This document shows positions 1 through 8,621 of a DNA stretch of 64,000 nt, in pieces; positions within the stretch are counted from its first letter, which is position 1, and every line of letters starts with the position of its first letter. The notes under the pieces are model-generated. The model saw only the letters and a program-made list of their open reading frames with translations. It was not told the DNA's origin and made no database searches. The stretch spans positions 730,909 to 794,908 of the forward strand of contig JAUJOD010000001.1 in the NCBI GenBank assembly GCA_030447865.1, given 5' to 3'. This stretch comes from Nocardioidaceae bacterium. Lineage in GTDB: Bacteria > Actinomycetota > Actinomycetes > Propionibacteriales > Nocardioidaceae. Position numbers and translations under genes: made by a program.

Positions 1-448
1 TCGCCGTCTCGACCAGGTCAGGTGCGGGCTTGGTCTGCTCCGCGTCTGCTGAGGTGGTCCACGCCTCCGCCAGCCGGCGGCCGTCGAGCAGGTCCAGGTA
101 GTGGTCGACGTGCTTGCTCTCCCCAGAGCTGGCGAGCACGAGCCGCAGCTCCCGCTCGCGGACCTCCTCGAGGAGCGGTTGCGCGCCTTCGAACGGCTGG
201 ACTTCGGGCAGGAACTTGTCGAACTCCTCGGTCCACGCCGACCGCAGCTGGTCGCCGTACTCGTCCTCGGCCTGTTCTCCGGCCACAGCCTCGACCAGCT
301 GATCACCGCCCATGCCGATAGCCCGGTGAATCCGCCACAGCGCGGGGGTCATGTCGTAGCGTCGGAAGGCGCGATACCACGACAAGGCGTGCTGGTAGTT
401 GGTGTCGACAAGCGTGCCGTCGACGTCGAAGACGATGGTGTCGATCAT
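1..448 (-). CDS. HAD-superfamily hydrolase (partial, C-terminus outside window)
   Basis: Reading from an ATG at 448 toward the left edge gives 149 residues with no stop. The N-terminus is MIDTIVFDVDGTLVDT, the HAD motif I (DxDGT, nucleophile Asp and acid/base Asp), followed by a helical cap region and a motif II-like VLASSG at about residue 112. This is the phosphoglycolate phosphatase/beta-phosphoglucomutase type, acting on a small phosphorylated metabolite in the cytoplasm; the substrate cannot be read. The gene is divergent from the YihY gene, and its 3' end lies beyond the window, so the motif III Lys and motif IV acidic residues are mostly unseen. Confidence 0.85.
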   Translation of the reverse strand, partial: MIDTIVFDVDGTLVDTNYQHALSWYRAFRRYDMTPALWRIHRAIGMGGDQLVEAVAGEQAEDEYGDQLRSAWTEEFDKFLPEVQPFEGAQPLLEEVRERELRLVLASSGESKHVDHYLDLLDGRRLAEAWTTSADAEQTKPAPDLVETA

Positions 449-559
449 GGTTGGCGCTTTACCCAACCGGCCCATGGGCATGCTGTCGCGTGGGTCTGCG
501 GACGGCGGAAACGAAGTACGGTGTGGTTGTCATACCGTCGACCCTGGCAGGCGAGGCAG

Positions 560-1594
560 ATGTCACTGACCGAGCGGCTGGACCGGCTCCAACAACGACA
601 TCCAAAGCTCGGCTTCCCGCTGGCGGTGATCTACAAGTTTGTCGACGACCAAGGCAACTACCTCGCTGCGTTGATCACCTACTACGGGTTCCTCGCGGCG
701 TTTCCGCTGTTGTTGCTCGCCTCGTCGCTCCTCGGTTTCCTGCTGCAAGGCAACGACGACCTCCGAGACCAGATACTCGACTCGGCACTGCGCCAGTTCC
801 CCATCATCGGAGACCAGCTAGGTTCGCCGGAGGGCCTCACCGGTAGCCCGACCGCCGTGGCCATCGGCATCGCCGGCTCGCTGTACGGCGCGTTGGGCGT
901 CGGCCAAGCGACGCAGAACGCCATGAACGTCGCGTGGGCGGTGCCGCGCAACCGGCGCCCCAACCCCGTCACCGGCAGGCTTCGCGGGGCGGTACTGCTC
1001 CTGACGGCGGGGGTTGGGATCCTTGCCACCACCGTGCTGTCCGGCTTGGCTGGCGGCGCCGACTCCTTTGGTGCCGAGATCGGCGCGGGCGTCCGCTTGC
1101 TTGCGACGCTGCTGTCGGTCGTCGTCAACGCCGCGGTGTTTGTCATGATCTTCTGGCTCGCCACCGTCCGCCGGCATAGCGTGCGCGATGCCGTCCCCGG
1201 AGCCGTCACCGCCGCGGTGCTGTGGCAGCTGCTGCAGCTCGTCGGAGCGGCGTACGTCGGCACCGTTGTCCGGGAGGCCAATGCCACGAACGGCGTCTTC
1301 GCGCTGGTGCTTGGCATGATCGCCTGGGTGTACCTCGGCGCCCTGACCATCGTCTTCGGTGTCGAGATCAACGTCGTGCGGGCTCGGGAGCTGTACCCCC
1401 GAGCGCTGATGACGCCGTTCACGGAAGACGTCGACCTCACCGAGGCCGACCGAGAGGCGTACGCCAACTACGCCGAGGCGCAGCGGTCGAAGGAGTTCGA
1501 GTCGGTCGACGTCAGCTTCGAGAACGACGGCCAAAATGCCAACCGTCGCGACAGCGACCAAAGCGCCAGCGGCCGCGGGAGTGGCCAGAGTTGA
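560..1594 (+). CDS. YihY/virulence factor BrkB family membrane protein
   Basis: A 344-residue integral membrane protein. The start chosen is the ATG at 560 (MSLTERLDRLQQ), because the upstream in-frame codons run antisense through the HAD gene. From about residue 30 it has the family pattern of an amphipathic N-terminus followed by several hydrophobic segments, including ALITYYGFLAAFPLLLL and later VYLGALTIVFGVEINV. The last 60 residues are hydrophilic and acidic. The family was once called ribonuclease BN; that activity belongs to another protein, and the role of YihY proteins remains unsettled (envelope/transport). The gene stands alone between the HAD gene and the trpS attenuator. Confidence 0.85.
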   Translation: MSLTERLDRLQQRHPKLGFPLAVIYKFVDDQGNYLAALITYYGFLAAFPLLLLASSLLGFLLQGNDDLRDQILDSALRQFPIIGDQLGSPEGLTGSPTAVAIGIAGSLYGALGVGQATQNAMNVAWAVPRNRRPNPVTGRLRGAVLLLTAGVGILATTVLSGLAGGADSFGAEIGAGVRLLATLLSVVVNAAVFVMIFWLATVRRHSVRDAVPGAVTAAVLWQLLQLVGAAYVGTVVREANATNGVFALVLGMIAWVYLGALTIVFGVEINVVRARELYPRALMTPFTEDVDLTEADREAYANYAEAQRSKEFESVDVSFENDGQNANRRDSDQSASGRGSGQS

Positions 1595-1700
1595 CAGGCG
1601 GCAGTTACTGCAACGGCCCGAGGGAAGGGGACGGGGGACCCGCTGCACCTCGTTGATCTCGAGCCGCGCCGCGAGCCGGCCATGTACGTACGATGAGCGT

Positions 1701-1739
1701 ATGACTCGAGTCGCTGTCTTTGCGTGGTGGCTGTCCTAA
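1701..1739 (+). CDS. trpS leader peptide (MTRVAVFAWWLS)
   Basis: A 12-codon ORF whose ninth and tenth codons are consecutive TGG (1725-1730), ending in TAA at 1737-1739. Trp is the rarest residue, so two in a row just before mutually exclusive hairpins and a Trp-tRNA synthetase gene is the signature of ribosome-mediated attenuation. A TACGAT -10-like hexamer at 1689-1694 lies six bases before the ATG and there is no clear Shine-Dalgarno, so the leader may be translated from a leaderless transcript; that part is inference. Confidence 0.85.
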   Translation: MTRVAVFAWWLS

Positions 1740-1791
1740 CCGGACGGCCGTACTTGAGTTCTCTCTTTCGCCGTCCCGCAGGGGCGGCTTT
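1725..1791 (+). promoter_or_regulatory. trp attenuator of trpS (pause, antiterminator and terminator stems)
   Basis: Four segments can be paired by hand. Segment 1 (1729-1736, overlapping the second Trp codon) pairs with segment 2 (1742-1749), eight pairs with one G-U. Segment 2 (1742-1748, GGACGGC) also pairs with segment 3 (1770-1776, GCCGTCC), seven perfect pairs. Segment 3 (1770-1777) pairs with segment 4 (1781-1788) as a terminator. A ribosome stalled at the Trp codons would cover segment 1, free segment 2 to hold segment 3 and let trpS be transcribed. When charged tRNA-Trp is plentiful the terminator forms. Confidence 0.85.
1770..1791 (+). terminator. Attenuator terminator upstream of trpS
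   Basis: An eight-pair stem (1770-1777 with 1781-1788, one G-U wobble) with a three-base loop is followed by TTT at 1789-1791. The left arm is shared with the antiterminator stem, so the two structures cannot coexist. Confidence 0.8.
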
Positions 1792-1838
1792 CGCATGTCG
1801 AGGGCGTGTCGGCGGGACCCGTCCCAGGAGCGTGCAGC

Positions 1839-2906
1839 ATGGTGAAAGTCACCGCCCCACCTGCCGATGGCTTGGCACCTCCACCCGGTGGCTCGGCCAG
1901 CCCCCAACTCGGCGACGATCACCCCCGGAGTAGCCGCGTGCTGTCGGGGATCACTCCCAGCGGCTCACTGACCCTCGGCAACTACCTCGGTGCGCTGCGG
2001 CGCTTCGCCGACGGCCAGCCGACTCACGAGGGCTTCTTCTTCGTCGCCGACCTGCACGCGATGACCACGGCGCATGACCCGAAACGCCTGCGCGACCTCA
2101 GCACCGAGACCGCGGCGCTGTTCTTCGCCGCCGGGCTCGACCCGCAGTACTCGACGATCTTCGTGCAGTCGCAGGTCACCGCTCATGTCGAGCTGAGCTA
2201 TCTGCTGGAGTGCACCGCGCATGTCGGTGAGCTGGGCCGGATGATCCAGTTCAAGGAGAAGGGACGCAAGCCCAAGACGCGGGCCAGCCTCTTCACCTAT
2301 CCCTGTCTGATGGCCGCTGACATCTTGCTCTACGACACCGACACCGTGCCGGTCGGCGGCGACCAGGACCAGCACGTCGAGCTCTGTCGCGACCTCGCCA
2401 TCCGGTTCAACCGCTCGTACGGCGACACGTTCGTGGTGCCGCGCCTGGACCGGGCGGCGCTGGCGTCGCGGGTGGCCGACCTCGCGGATCCAACCGTGAA
2501 GATGAGCAAGTCCGCCGACTCGCGCGCTGCCGGGGTGATCCGGATGCTCGACGCGCCGGCCGCCGTCACCCGCAAGATCAGTCGGGCGGTCACCGACTCC
2601 GAGTCAGCCGTCAGGTACGACCCCGAGCGCAAGCCAGGTGTCTCCAACCTGCTCGACATCATCGCCGTCATCACCGGAGAGCGGCCCGAGGTCGTCGCGG
2701 CCGGCTTGTCGTCCTACGGCGAACTCAAGCGGGTCTGCGCAGCGGCGGTGGTGGAGACGCTGACGCCGATTCAACGCCGGTACGCCGACCTGGTGGCGGC
2801 CCCACAAGAGCTGACCGCCCTGCTGTCGGCGGGTGCGGAGCGCGCGCGGGCGCAGGCAGAGCCGGTCCTCGTCCGCGCCAAGCAGGCGATGGGGCTGGCG
2901 AGCTGA
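1839..2906 (+). CDS. trpS: Tryptophanyl-tRNA synthetase
   Basis: A 355-residue class I aminoacyl-tRNA synthetase that charges tRNA-Trp in the cytoplasm. The HIGH-equivalent is in TPSGSLTLGN (residues 39-48), and KMSKS is at 221-225. The ATG at 1839 was chosen because AGGAG (1826-1830) lies eight bases upstream; an earlier in-frame codon at 1806 lacks this. The choice leaves an N-terminal Pro/Gly/Ser-rich extension of about 30 residues before the catalytic core, which is unusual and probably disordered. Expression is predicted to be controlled by the Trp-codon attenuator just upstream, which suits a synthetase that should rise when charged tRNA-Trp falls. Confidence 0.95.
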   Translation: MVKVTAPPADGLAPPPGGSASPQLGDDHPRSSRVLSGITPSGSLTLGNYLGALRRFADGQPTHEGFFFVADLHAMTTAHDPKRLRDLSTETAALFFAAGLDPQYSTIFVQSQVTAHVELSYLLECTAHVGELGRMIQFKEKGRKPKTRASLFTYPCLMAADILLYDTDTVPVGGDQDQHVELCRDLAIRFNRSYGDTFVVPRLDRAALASRVADLADPTVKMSKSADSRAAGVIRMLDAPAAVTRKISRAVTDSESAVRYDPERKPGVSNLLDIIAVITGERPEVVAAGLSSYGELKRVCAAAVVETLTPIQRRYADLVAAPQELTALLSAGAERARAQAEPVLVRAKQAMGLAS

Positions 2907-2932
2907 CAGCGAACCACGATGAGCCCCCGCAG

Positions 2933-2959
2933 CCGCGGCCGCGGCCGCGGCCGCGGCCG
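2933..2959. repeat. Self-complementary CCGCGG hexamer tract
   Basis: About four and a half head-to-tail copies of CCGCGG lie between the convergent trpS and the reductase pseudogene. The tract is its own reverse complement, so it can fold into a hairpin from either strand. It may serve as a bidirectional terminator or may simply be slippage-generated. Confidence 0.7.
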
Positions 2960-2996
2960 AAGCCACCCTCCACTAGACCCGGGGCGGTTCAGCGGA

Positions 2997-3553
2997 TCAG
3001 TCGGGGGCGTAGCTCAGGTACATGATGCCGCAGCGGAACGCCTTCGCGTCGAGCAGCTTCAGGCTTGGCACCTAATCCGTCTGGGAACAGGCGCCGGCCA
3101 CGGCCCTGTACGACTGGATAGCCGAACAGTCGGTACTGGTCGACGAGCCCGGCTCCGATCAGCGTGGCACAGGGTGATACTGCCGGTCACCACGATGTCT
3201 TGGCCCGGCTCTTCCTTCAGTGCCCCGACCTTCTGTACGACGTCGCCCGTGAGGATGGTGGAGTTCGGCCAGTCCGGCTGCGCCATGGTGGAGGAGACCA
3301 CGTACTTCTGCACCTGGTTGAGGTAGGCGGTAATGCCGGTGGTGTCGTCGGACTGTTGAGGCCAGTATCCGCGCAGGTCCTGAAAGGTCCGGCGGCCGAC
3401 GAGAAGCCCGTCGGCGTCGCCGTTCTGTCGGTGCAGCTCCTCGCGCAGATCAGAGTTGTCAGTATCGCCCTGGCCCTGGGGGTCGAACCAGTCACCGAGC
3501 ATTTCAATGGAGCCGTCGACGGTGATGTTCTGGGTGATGGCAAGCGTGCGCAT
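2997..3553 (-). pseudogene. Dihydrofolate-reductase/RibD C-terminal family protein, frameshifted
   Basis: From ATG at 3553 the protein begins MRTLAITQNITVDGSIEM and continues through VGRRTFQDLRGYWP and DIVVTGSITLCHA, the usual RibD_C/DHFR-like fold of actinobacterial dihydrofolate reductase family proteins (NADPH-dependent, substrate unknown). After CHA the frame breaks near 3160-3168. Reading on in another frame gives LIGAGLVDQYRL, then a second one-base slip near 3061 before the expected ending of the family and a TGA at 2997-2999. The full span is 557 bases, not a multiple of three. Two slips in 100 bases mean a decaying gene or two sequencing errors; the sequence alone cannot decide. Confidence 0.75.
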
Positions 3554-3757
3554 AGCGGCGGCTCCATTCAGGTCGTGTGCACGGCTTTGATCTGCAGGCA
3601 CCCGTCTTTCACTGCGGCCGGGCGCGGCGGGATAGTCAAGCTGGCGGTTGAGTATTGTTCGTTCGGGGATCGGCGGATTCTGGCAGTCAAGCTGATGCTG
3701 GGCGCGGAGACGGCGCAGCGCGGATAGGGTCACCCTTACTTCACCCGGGAGGGACCG

Positions 3758-5275
3758 CTGACGCAGTACATCGCCGCCATCGACCAGGGCACCACGAGCA
3801 CCCGCTGCATGATCTTCGACAGGTCGGGCTTCGTGGTGTCCGTCGACCAGGTGGAGCACCGGCAGATCTACCCGCGCGCCGGCTGGGTCGAGCACGACGG
3901 CGCTGAGATCTGGCGCAACACTCAAACCGTGGTCGAGCGCGCTCTCGACAAGGCCGACCTGAGCGCCACCAACCTCGCCGCAGTGGGGATCAGCAACCAG
4001 CGCGAGACGACAATCGTCTGGGACAAGCTCACCGGAGAGCCGGTGCACCACGCGATCGGCTGGCAGGACACCCGTACCCAACGGATCTGCGACCACCTGG
4101 CGGCGGCGGGCGGTGGGGTTGAGCGCTACCGGGCCACGACGGGGCTGCCGTTGGCGACGTACTTCTCCGGACCGAAGGTGCGCTGGATCCTCGACTCGGT
4201 CGACGGTGCCCGCGAGCGGGCCGAGGTGGGCGAGCTGTTGTTCGGCACGATCGACAGCTGGTTGCTGTGGAATTTCACAGGCGGCGCTGAGCACGGCGGT
4301 GTGCATGCCACCGACGTCACCAACGCCAGCCGCACGCTGCTGATGGACCTCGCGACGCTGCGGTGGGACGAGCAGATCGCCGCCGATCTGGCGATCCCGA
4401 TGGCGATGCTGCCCGAGATCCGCTCCTCAGCCGAGATGTACGGCGAGTGCAGCCGGGGCGCGCTGAGCGGCGTACCCATCGGAGGGATTCTCGGAGACCA
4501 ACAGGCGGCGACGTTCGGGCAGGTGTGCTTCGACGTGGGTAGGGCCAAGAACACCTACGGCACCGGCAACTTCATGCTGCTCAACACCGGCGAGCAGCCG
4601 GTGCTGAGCGAGAACGGCCTGCTGACCACCGTCTGCTACCGCATCGGGGAGCAACCTCCGGTCTTTGCGCTCGAGGGGTCGATCGCCGTGACCGGCGCGT
4701 TGGTGCAGTGGCTGCGTGACAACCTTGGGCTGGCGGCGAGCGCGGCCGAGATCGAGGCGCTGGCGACGACGGTTGACGACAACGGCGGCGCATACTTCGT
4801 GCCAGCCTTCTCTGGGTTGTTCGCCCCGCACTGGCGACCCGACGCGCGCGGCGCACTGGTCGGGCTGACCCGCTACGTCAACAAGGGCCACCTCGCCCGC
4901 GCGGCACTGGAGGCAACCGCCTTCCAAACCGCCGAGGTGCTCGAGGCGATGAACGCCGACTCGGGCGTGCCGCTGACGGAGCTCAGAGTCGACGGGGGCA
5001 TGGTCGTCAACGAGGCGCTCATGCAGTTCCAGGCCGACGTGCTCGACGTCGACGTCGTACGCCCCCAGGTCGCCGAGACAACGGCGCTCGGTGCGGCGTA
5101 CGCCGCTGGGCTGGCCGTTGGCTACTGGGCGGACCAGGAAGAGTTGCGCCACAACTGGCGGGAGGGCAGGCGCTGGAGGCCGCAGCTCGACGAGGTAGAG
5201 CGGGCGCGGCTGTACCGGAACTGGAAGAAGGCCGTCACCAAGGCGCTGGACTGGGTCGATGACGACGTGAAGTGA
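3758..5275 (+). CDS. glpK: Glycerol kinase, probable CTG start
   Basis: FGGY-family kinase, about 505 residues, converting glycerol to glycerol-3-phosphate. The N-terminal phosphate-1 motif [11 protein letters not shown] requires codons upstream of the first ATG at 3809. Between the in-frame stop at 3725 and 3809 there is no ATG, GTG or TTG, but there is a CTG at 3758 just after GGGAGGGA (3747-3754), giving [14 protein letters not shown]. Later motifs [18 protein letters not shown] and VDGGMVVN match the family. It has no glpF or glpD beside it. The upstream 200 bases hold two AGTCAAGCT copies of unknown meaning. Confidence 0.92.
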   Translation: MTQYIAAIDQGTTSTRCMIFDRSGFVVSVDQVEHRQIYPRAGWVEHDGAEIWRNTQTVVERALDKADLSATNLAAVGISNQRETTIVWDKLTGEPVHHAIGWQDTRTQRICDHLAAAGGGVERYRATTGLPLATYFSGPKVRWILDSVDGARERAEVGELLFGTIDSWLLWNFTGGAEHGGVHATDVTNASRTLLMDLATLRWDEQIAADLAIPMAMLPEIRSSAEMYGECSRGALSGVPIGGILGDQQAATFGQVCFDVGRAKNTYGTGNFMLLNTGEQPVLSENGLLTTVCYRIGEQPPVFALEGSIAVTGALVQWLRDNLGLAASAAEIEALATTVDDNGGAYFVPAFSGLFAPHWRPDARGALVGLTRYVNKGHLARAALEATAFQTAEVLEAMNADSGVPLTELRVDGGMVVNEALMQFQADVLDVDVVRPQVAETTALGAAYAAGLAVGYWADQEELRHNWREGRRWRPQLDEVERARLYRNWKKAVTKALDWVDDDVK

Positions 5276-5293
5276 TCGCGAGGCCGTCCCTCT

Positions 5294-5351
5294 GGCGATT
5301 CGTCCGACTGCACCCGGCGTACATTGTCCGCACTGAGTCGGACGAATCGCC
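5294..5351. promoter_or_regulatory. 16-bp perfect inverted repeat with a third half-copy, between glpK and mscR
   Basis: GGCGATTCGTCCGACT at 5294-5309 is the exact reverse complement of 5336-5351, with 26 bases between. A third, near-identical half (GTCGGACGAAATCAC) begins at 5365, 40 bases before the mscR start. The long loop and lack of a T-run argue against a simple terminator. The repeated half-sites look more like operators for a regulator of the formaldehyde-detoxification pair; no factor can be named. Confidence 0.6.
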
Positions 5352-5410
5352 CCGTCCGCATTGGGTCGGACGAAATCACCCTGGTCGCGAGATCGGGAAG
5401 GTGGACGCAG

Positions 5411-6496
5411 ATGCCGCAGACGGTCCAGGGGGTCATCGCGCCCGCCAAAGGTGCAGCAGTCGAGCTGACCACGATCGTGGTGCCGGACCCAGGTCCCGGC
5501 GAGGCGGTTGTCGCCGTCCAGGCGTGCGGGGTGTGCCACACCGACCTGCACTACCGCGAGGGAGGCATCGGCGACGACTTCCCCTACCTGCTCGGTCATG
5601 AGGCGGCGGGGACCGTGGAGGCCGTCGGTGCCGGCGTCACCGAGGTGGCACCGGGGGACTTCGTGATCCTGAACTGGCGGGCGGTTTGCCGACAGTGCCG
5701 AGCGTGCCGGCGAGGCCGGCCGTGGTACTGCTTCGCCACCTCCAACGCCTCGCAGCCGATGACGCTCGAGGACGGCACCGTGCTGTCTCCCGCGCTGGGC
5801 ATCGGCGCGTTTGCCGACAAGACACTCGTGCACGCCGGTCAGTGCACCAAGGTCGACTCCGCCGCACCGGCGACGGCGGCAGGACTGCTCGGTTGTGGCG
5901 TCATGGCGGGACTCGGCGCGGCGGTCAACACCGGTGGCGTCGGGCGTGGTGACTCGATCGCGGTGATCGGCTGCGGCGGTGTCGGCGCGGCAGCCGTCGC
6001 CGGGGCACACCTGGCCGGGGCGGCGACGGTGATCGCCGTCGACATCGACCCGCGAAAGCTCGACACGGCTAGGCGGCTCGGCGCCACCCACACGATCGAC
6101 GCCTCCGGCGCCGACGTGGTGCAGGAGATCAAGAACGCCACTGGCGGGTTCGGTGCTGACGTGGTCGTCGACGCCGTCGGGCGACCGGAGACCTACCAGC
6201 AGGCGTTCTATGCGCGGGACCTGGCGGGCACGGTGGTGCTGGTCGGCGTACCCACCCCCGACATGACCCTCGAGCTGCCGCTGCTGGATGTGTTCGGCAG
6301 GGGCGGGTCGCTGAAGTCGTCGTGGTACGGCGACTGCCTACCGAGCCGCGACTTCCCCATGCTGATCGACCTGTATCTGCAAGGGCGGCTGCCGCTCGAT
6401 GAGTTCGTGTCGGAGACGATCGGCATCGGTGACGTAGAGGCGGCTTTCGACAAGATGCACTCCGGTGACGTGCTGCGGTCGGTCGTCGTGCTGTGA
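5411..6496 (+). CDS. mscR: S-(hydroxymethyl)mycothiol dehydrogenase
   Basis: A 361-residue zinc-dependent medium-chain dehydrogenase. It oxidises the formaldehyde-mycothiol adduct with NAD, the actinobacterial counterpart of glutathione-dependent formaldehyde dehydrogenase. Visible are the catalytic zinc site [13 protein letters not shown] (about residue 38), GHEAAGTVE, the structural zinc cluster [15 protein letters not shown] (about 95-109) and the Rossmann motif GCGGVG (about 188). Start ATG 5411 follows AAGGTGGA. The next gene overlaps by four bases, forming a two-gene unit. Confidence 0.9.
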   Translation: MPQTVQGVIAPAKGAAVELTTIVVPDPGPGEAVVAVQACGVCHTDLHYREGGIGDDFPYLLGHEAAGTVEAVGAGVTEVAPGDFVILNWRAVCRQCRACRRGRPWYCFATSNASQPMTLEDGTVLSPALGIGAFADKTLVHAGQCTKVDSAAPATAAGLLGCGVMAGLGAAVNTGGVGRGDSIAVIGCGGVGAAAVAGAHLAGAATVIAVDIDPRKLDTARRLGATHTIDASGADVVQEIKNATGGFGADVVVDAVGRPETYQQAFYARDLAGTVVLVGVPTPDMTLELPLLDVFGRGGSLKSSWYGDCLPSRDFPMLIDLYLQGRLPLDEFVSETIGIGDVEAAFDKMHSGDVLRSVVVL

Positions 6497-7101
6497 GCGA
6501 CGTACGCATCGACACAGCAGTCACCAGCGGCACCTTCTCGCTGGATGGGCAGACGTTCGACGTCGACAACAACATCTGGGTTCTCGGCGACGACGAGGAG
6601 TGCCTGGTCGTTGACGCGCCGCACAGCGTGCCCGACATCGAGGACGTGATCGCCGGGCGCCGCGTGTTGGCGATCGTGTGCACTCACGCGCACGACGACC
6701 ATGTGCGGGTGGCCCCCGACTTGGCGGCCGCGGTCGACGCTCCGGTGCTGCTGCACCCGGCCGACCTGCCGCTGTGGCGGTTGACGCATCGCGATGAGTC
6801 GCCCGACGGCGACCTGCACGACGGCCAGCGTCTCGTTGTCGGTGACACCGGCGTCGTGGTGCTCCACACGCCGGGTCATGCGCCTGGGGCGGTGTGCCTG
6901 TACGCCGAGGAGCTCGGGGGGGTGTTCACCGGTGACACGTTGTTCAAGGGCGGGCCCGGTGCCACCGGCCGCAGCTTCTCCTCCGCCGACGTGCTGCTCG
7001 ACAGCATCCGCCGGCGGCTGCTGACCCTGCCCGCCGAGACCATCGTCCATCCCGGGCACGGCGATTCCACCACGATCGCCGCCGAATCCCATCTCCCCTA
7101 G
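6493..7101 (+). CDS. Metallo-beta-lactamase-fold hydrolase partnered with MscR
   Basis: A 202-residue protein with the MBL metal motif THAHDDH (about residues 63-69), a distal [14 protein letters not shown] and HPGHGD near the end, a complete two-metal hydrolase set of the glyoxalase II type. The GTG start at 6493 overlaps the mscR stop by four bases, so the two are probably co-translated. Actinobacterial neighbours of mscR of this kind are thought to hydrolyse the S-formyl-mycothiol product to formate and free mycothiol; that activity is inferred from context and fold. Confidence 0.85.
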   Translation: MSDVRIDTAVTSGTFSLDGQTFDVDNNIWVLGDDEECLVVDAPHSVPDIEDVIAGRRVLAIVCTHAHDDHVRVAPDLAAAVDAPVLLHPADLPLWRLTHRDESPDGDLHDGQRLVVGDTGVVVLHTPGHAPGAVCLYAEELGGVFTGDTLFKGGPGATGRSFSSADVLLDSIRRRLLTLPAETIVHPGHGDSTTIAAESHLP

Positions 7102-8030
7102 TCGCAAACTCGGTCAAGGAGGGCACCAGCCCGTCCCTGAGCTGCCCTGTCCGGGCTGACGATGACCCGTTGCGTCGCGTGGTTGCCTACTCGCGCGAAC
7201 ACGCTGAGTAGGAACGTCTGACTGCTCTGACTCAGGGCGTGCGCGTCGCAACGGTGCGTCGAGCCGATCAGAACCGGGATCGTGAGCACCTCGTCACCTG
7301 GCGACAACTTCGCTGGCAGTGCGGCCCTGACGGCGGGGCGCAAGGTGAGCAGGACGCTCCCGAGCAAATCCTCGACGTACACCGGCGATGCCCGGCCCCG
7401 CACTGCGCTAGCGCGCCGGACGATCAGTGCGCCGCGCAGCCACTCCTCGCCGGCAACGATCACCTGGCGATAGTGCAAGCCGAAGGAGATGCTCGCTGTC
7501 TGTCTGAGCTGCCGTGCGGCACAGTCCGCCCGCCCTAGCCGTCCGAGCAGCCGTCGGCCAGCGCGGTCGACGGCCAGCGTCACCTCTGTGCCGCCCTGCA
7601 TCGTTACCCGAAAGGAGGCATGGCGAGCCGGAAGGCTCCGGCAGTACGCCGATCCGTACCTCGTCTGCAGATCCACCGTCTGCCCGGGCGCCACGACGGT
7701 GTCCTTCGGGGTCGGCGGCAGCCGCCGCGCCCCCGCCCAGACGAGCCGCACCCCGGTCACGGTGACCGGAGCCGCCCCACGATTCGTCAGCTGAGCGTTG
7801 ATCTTCCGGGTGCCCTCGTCGAGGCGGTACTGCGTCACCGTGACGTGAAGGGCAGTTTGGGTTAGCTCCTCGATGGCACCCGTTCCCGACTCGGCAGTGG
7901 TATTGAGCGAGGCAGGGGGTGCGCTCTGGTCCGGCGACGTGCCGGCTTCCGGCCGCTGTTCGGCTGGCCCCGAGCAGGCCGCGACCATCAGCATGGCCAG
8001 CGCGATCCGGCCGATGAGCCAGCTTTGCAC
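7098..8030 (-). CDS. Putative lipoprotein of unknown function
   Basis: 310 residues. The N-terminus has a short charged stretch, a hydrophobic run and the lipobox VAAC|S (about residue 19), so it is likely exported and lipidated. A Ser/Thr/Pro/Glu-rich linker follows. The rest is beta-rich, with phrases such as KINAQLTNRGAAPVTVTGVRLVW and TVVAPGQTVDLQTRYG that resemble immunoglobulin-like bacterial surface domains. It contains several Cys residues. It converges with the MBL gene, overlapping four bases at the 3' ends. I do not recognise a named family. Confidence 0.75.
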   Translation of the reverse strand: MQSWLIGRIALAMLMVAACSGPAEQRPEAGTSPDQSAPPASLNTTAESGTGAIEELTQTALHVTVTQYRLDEGTRKINAQLTNRGAAPVTVTGVRLVWAGARRLPPTPKDTVVAPGQTVDLQTRYGSAYCRSLPARHASFRVTMQGGTEVTLAVDRAGRRLLGRLGRADCAARQLRQTASISFGLHYRQVIVAGEEWLRGALIVRRASAVRGRASPVYVEDLLGSVLLTLRPAVRAALPAKLSPGDEVLTIPVLIGSTHRCDAHALSQSSQTFLLSVFARVGNHATQRVIVSPDRAAQGRAGALLDRVCD

Positions 8031-8098
8031 GGCTCATTGTCGCTCACCGAAGGCGAGCGCCGACTGGGTGGTACCTAAGCGTCCACTCGGGCGAACGG

Positions 8099-8569
8099 CT
8101 ATTCGCCCAGGGTGATGTTGCACTCCGACTTGGCGTTCTCCCTGATCGCCGCTTTGGCGTTGTCGAGGCTTGGGTCGCTCGTGAACTCCTGCAGCTTAGG
8201 TACCAGCTCCTGGATCTTGGCCGCATCGGCCCCTTCGGGCAGTTTTCCCTGCTGCAGCGTCGCAAGATCCGCAAGACCTATTCCGGCCTCGTCAAGCAAG
8301 CCCTTGAACTCGTCGAGCCTGTCGCCGACCGTTGCCCAGTCGTCGGCTACCTCGGTCGGGGCCTGCTCTTCAAGCGTGTCGAACCGGGCTCCCAGCTCGC
8401 TGAACTCCTCTTCGTTGAGCCTGGTGAGGTCCAGATCACTGAACTGCGTCTGCGACTCTTTCAACGTGTCGCAATAGTCGGCGCCGCTGCTGTCACCGCC
8501 GCTGTCAGAGCAAGCGCTTAGCGTAATGGTCATCAGCACGGCCGAAGCCAAGCCGAGTGCCTTCTTCAT
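8099..8569 (-). CDS. Small lipoprotein, paralogue of the next gene
   Basis: 156 residues from ATG 8569, preceded by GGGAGAGAAGAG. It begins MKKALGLASAVLMTITLSAC with a lipobox at LSAC|S. The mature part is acidic and helical (DYCDTLKESQTQFSDLD ... LDEAGIGLADL), ending in NITLGE, with two conserved Cys (YC near the start, SEC near the end) that could form a disulfide. It is a duplicate of the gene at 8622-9242: the leader peptide and ribosome-binding region are nearly identical at DNA level. Function unknown. Confidence 0.8.
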   Translation of the reverse strand: MKKALGLASAVLMTITLSACSDSGGDSSGADYCDTLKESQTQFSDLDLTRLNEEEFSELGARFDTLEEQAPTEVADDWATVGDRLDEFKGLLDEAGIGLADLATLQQGKLPEGADAAKIQELVPKLQEFTSDPSLDNAKAAIRENAKSECNITLGE

Positions 8570-8621
8570 CGGATCTCTTCTCTCCCCCGGGCGGCTGGTT
8601 CCGTGAATGCACCGAGAAGGG

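Noticed and set aside
3003-3020. tRNA-like start GGGGGCGTAGCTCAGG
   Set aside because: It is the 3' end of the reductase pseudogene on the other strand; the following bases do not fold into anticodon and T arms or give a CCA-proximal acceptor stem.
4427-6091. Long minus-strand ORF of 554 codons opposite glpK and mscR
   Set aside because: It is antisense to two clearly recognised genes and has the Arg/Ala/Gly/Pro-rich composition typical of shadow frames in high-GC DNA.
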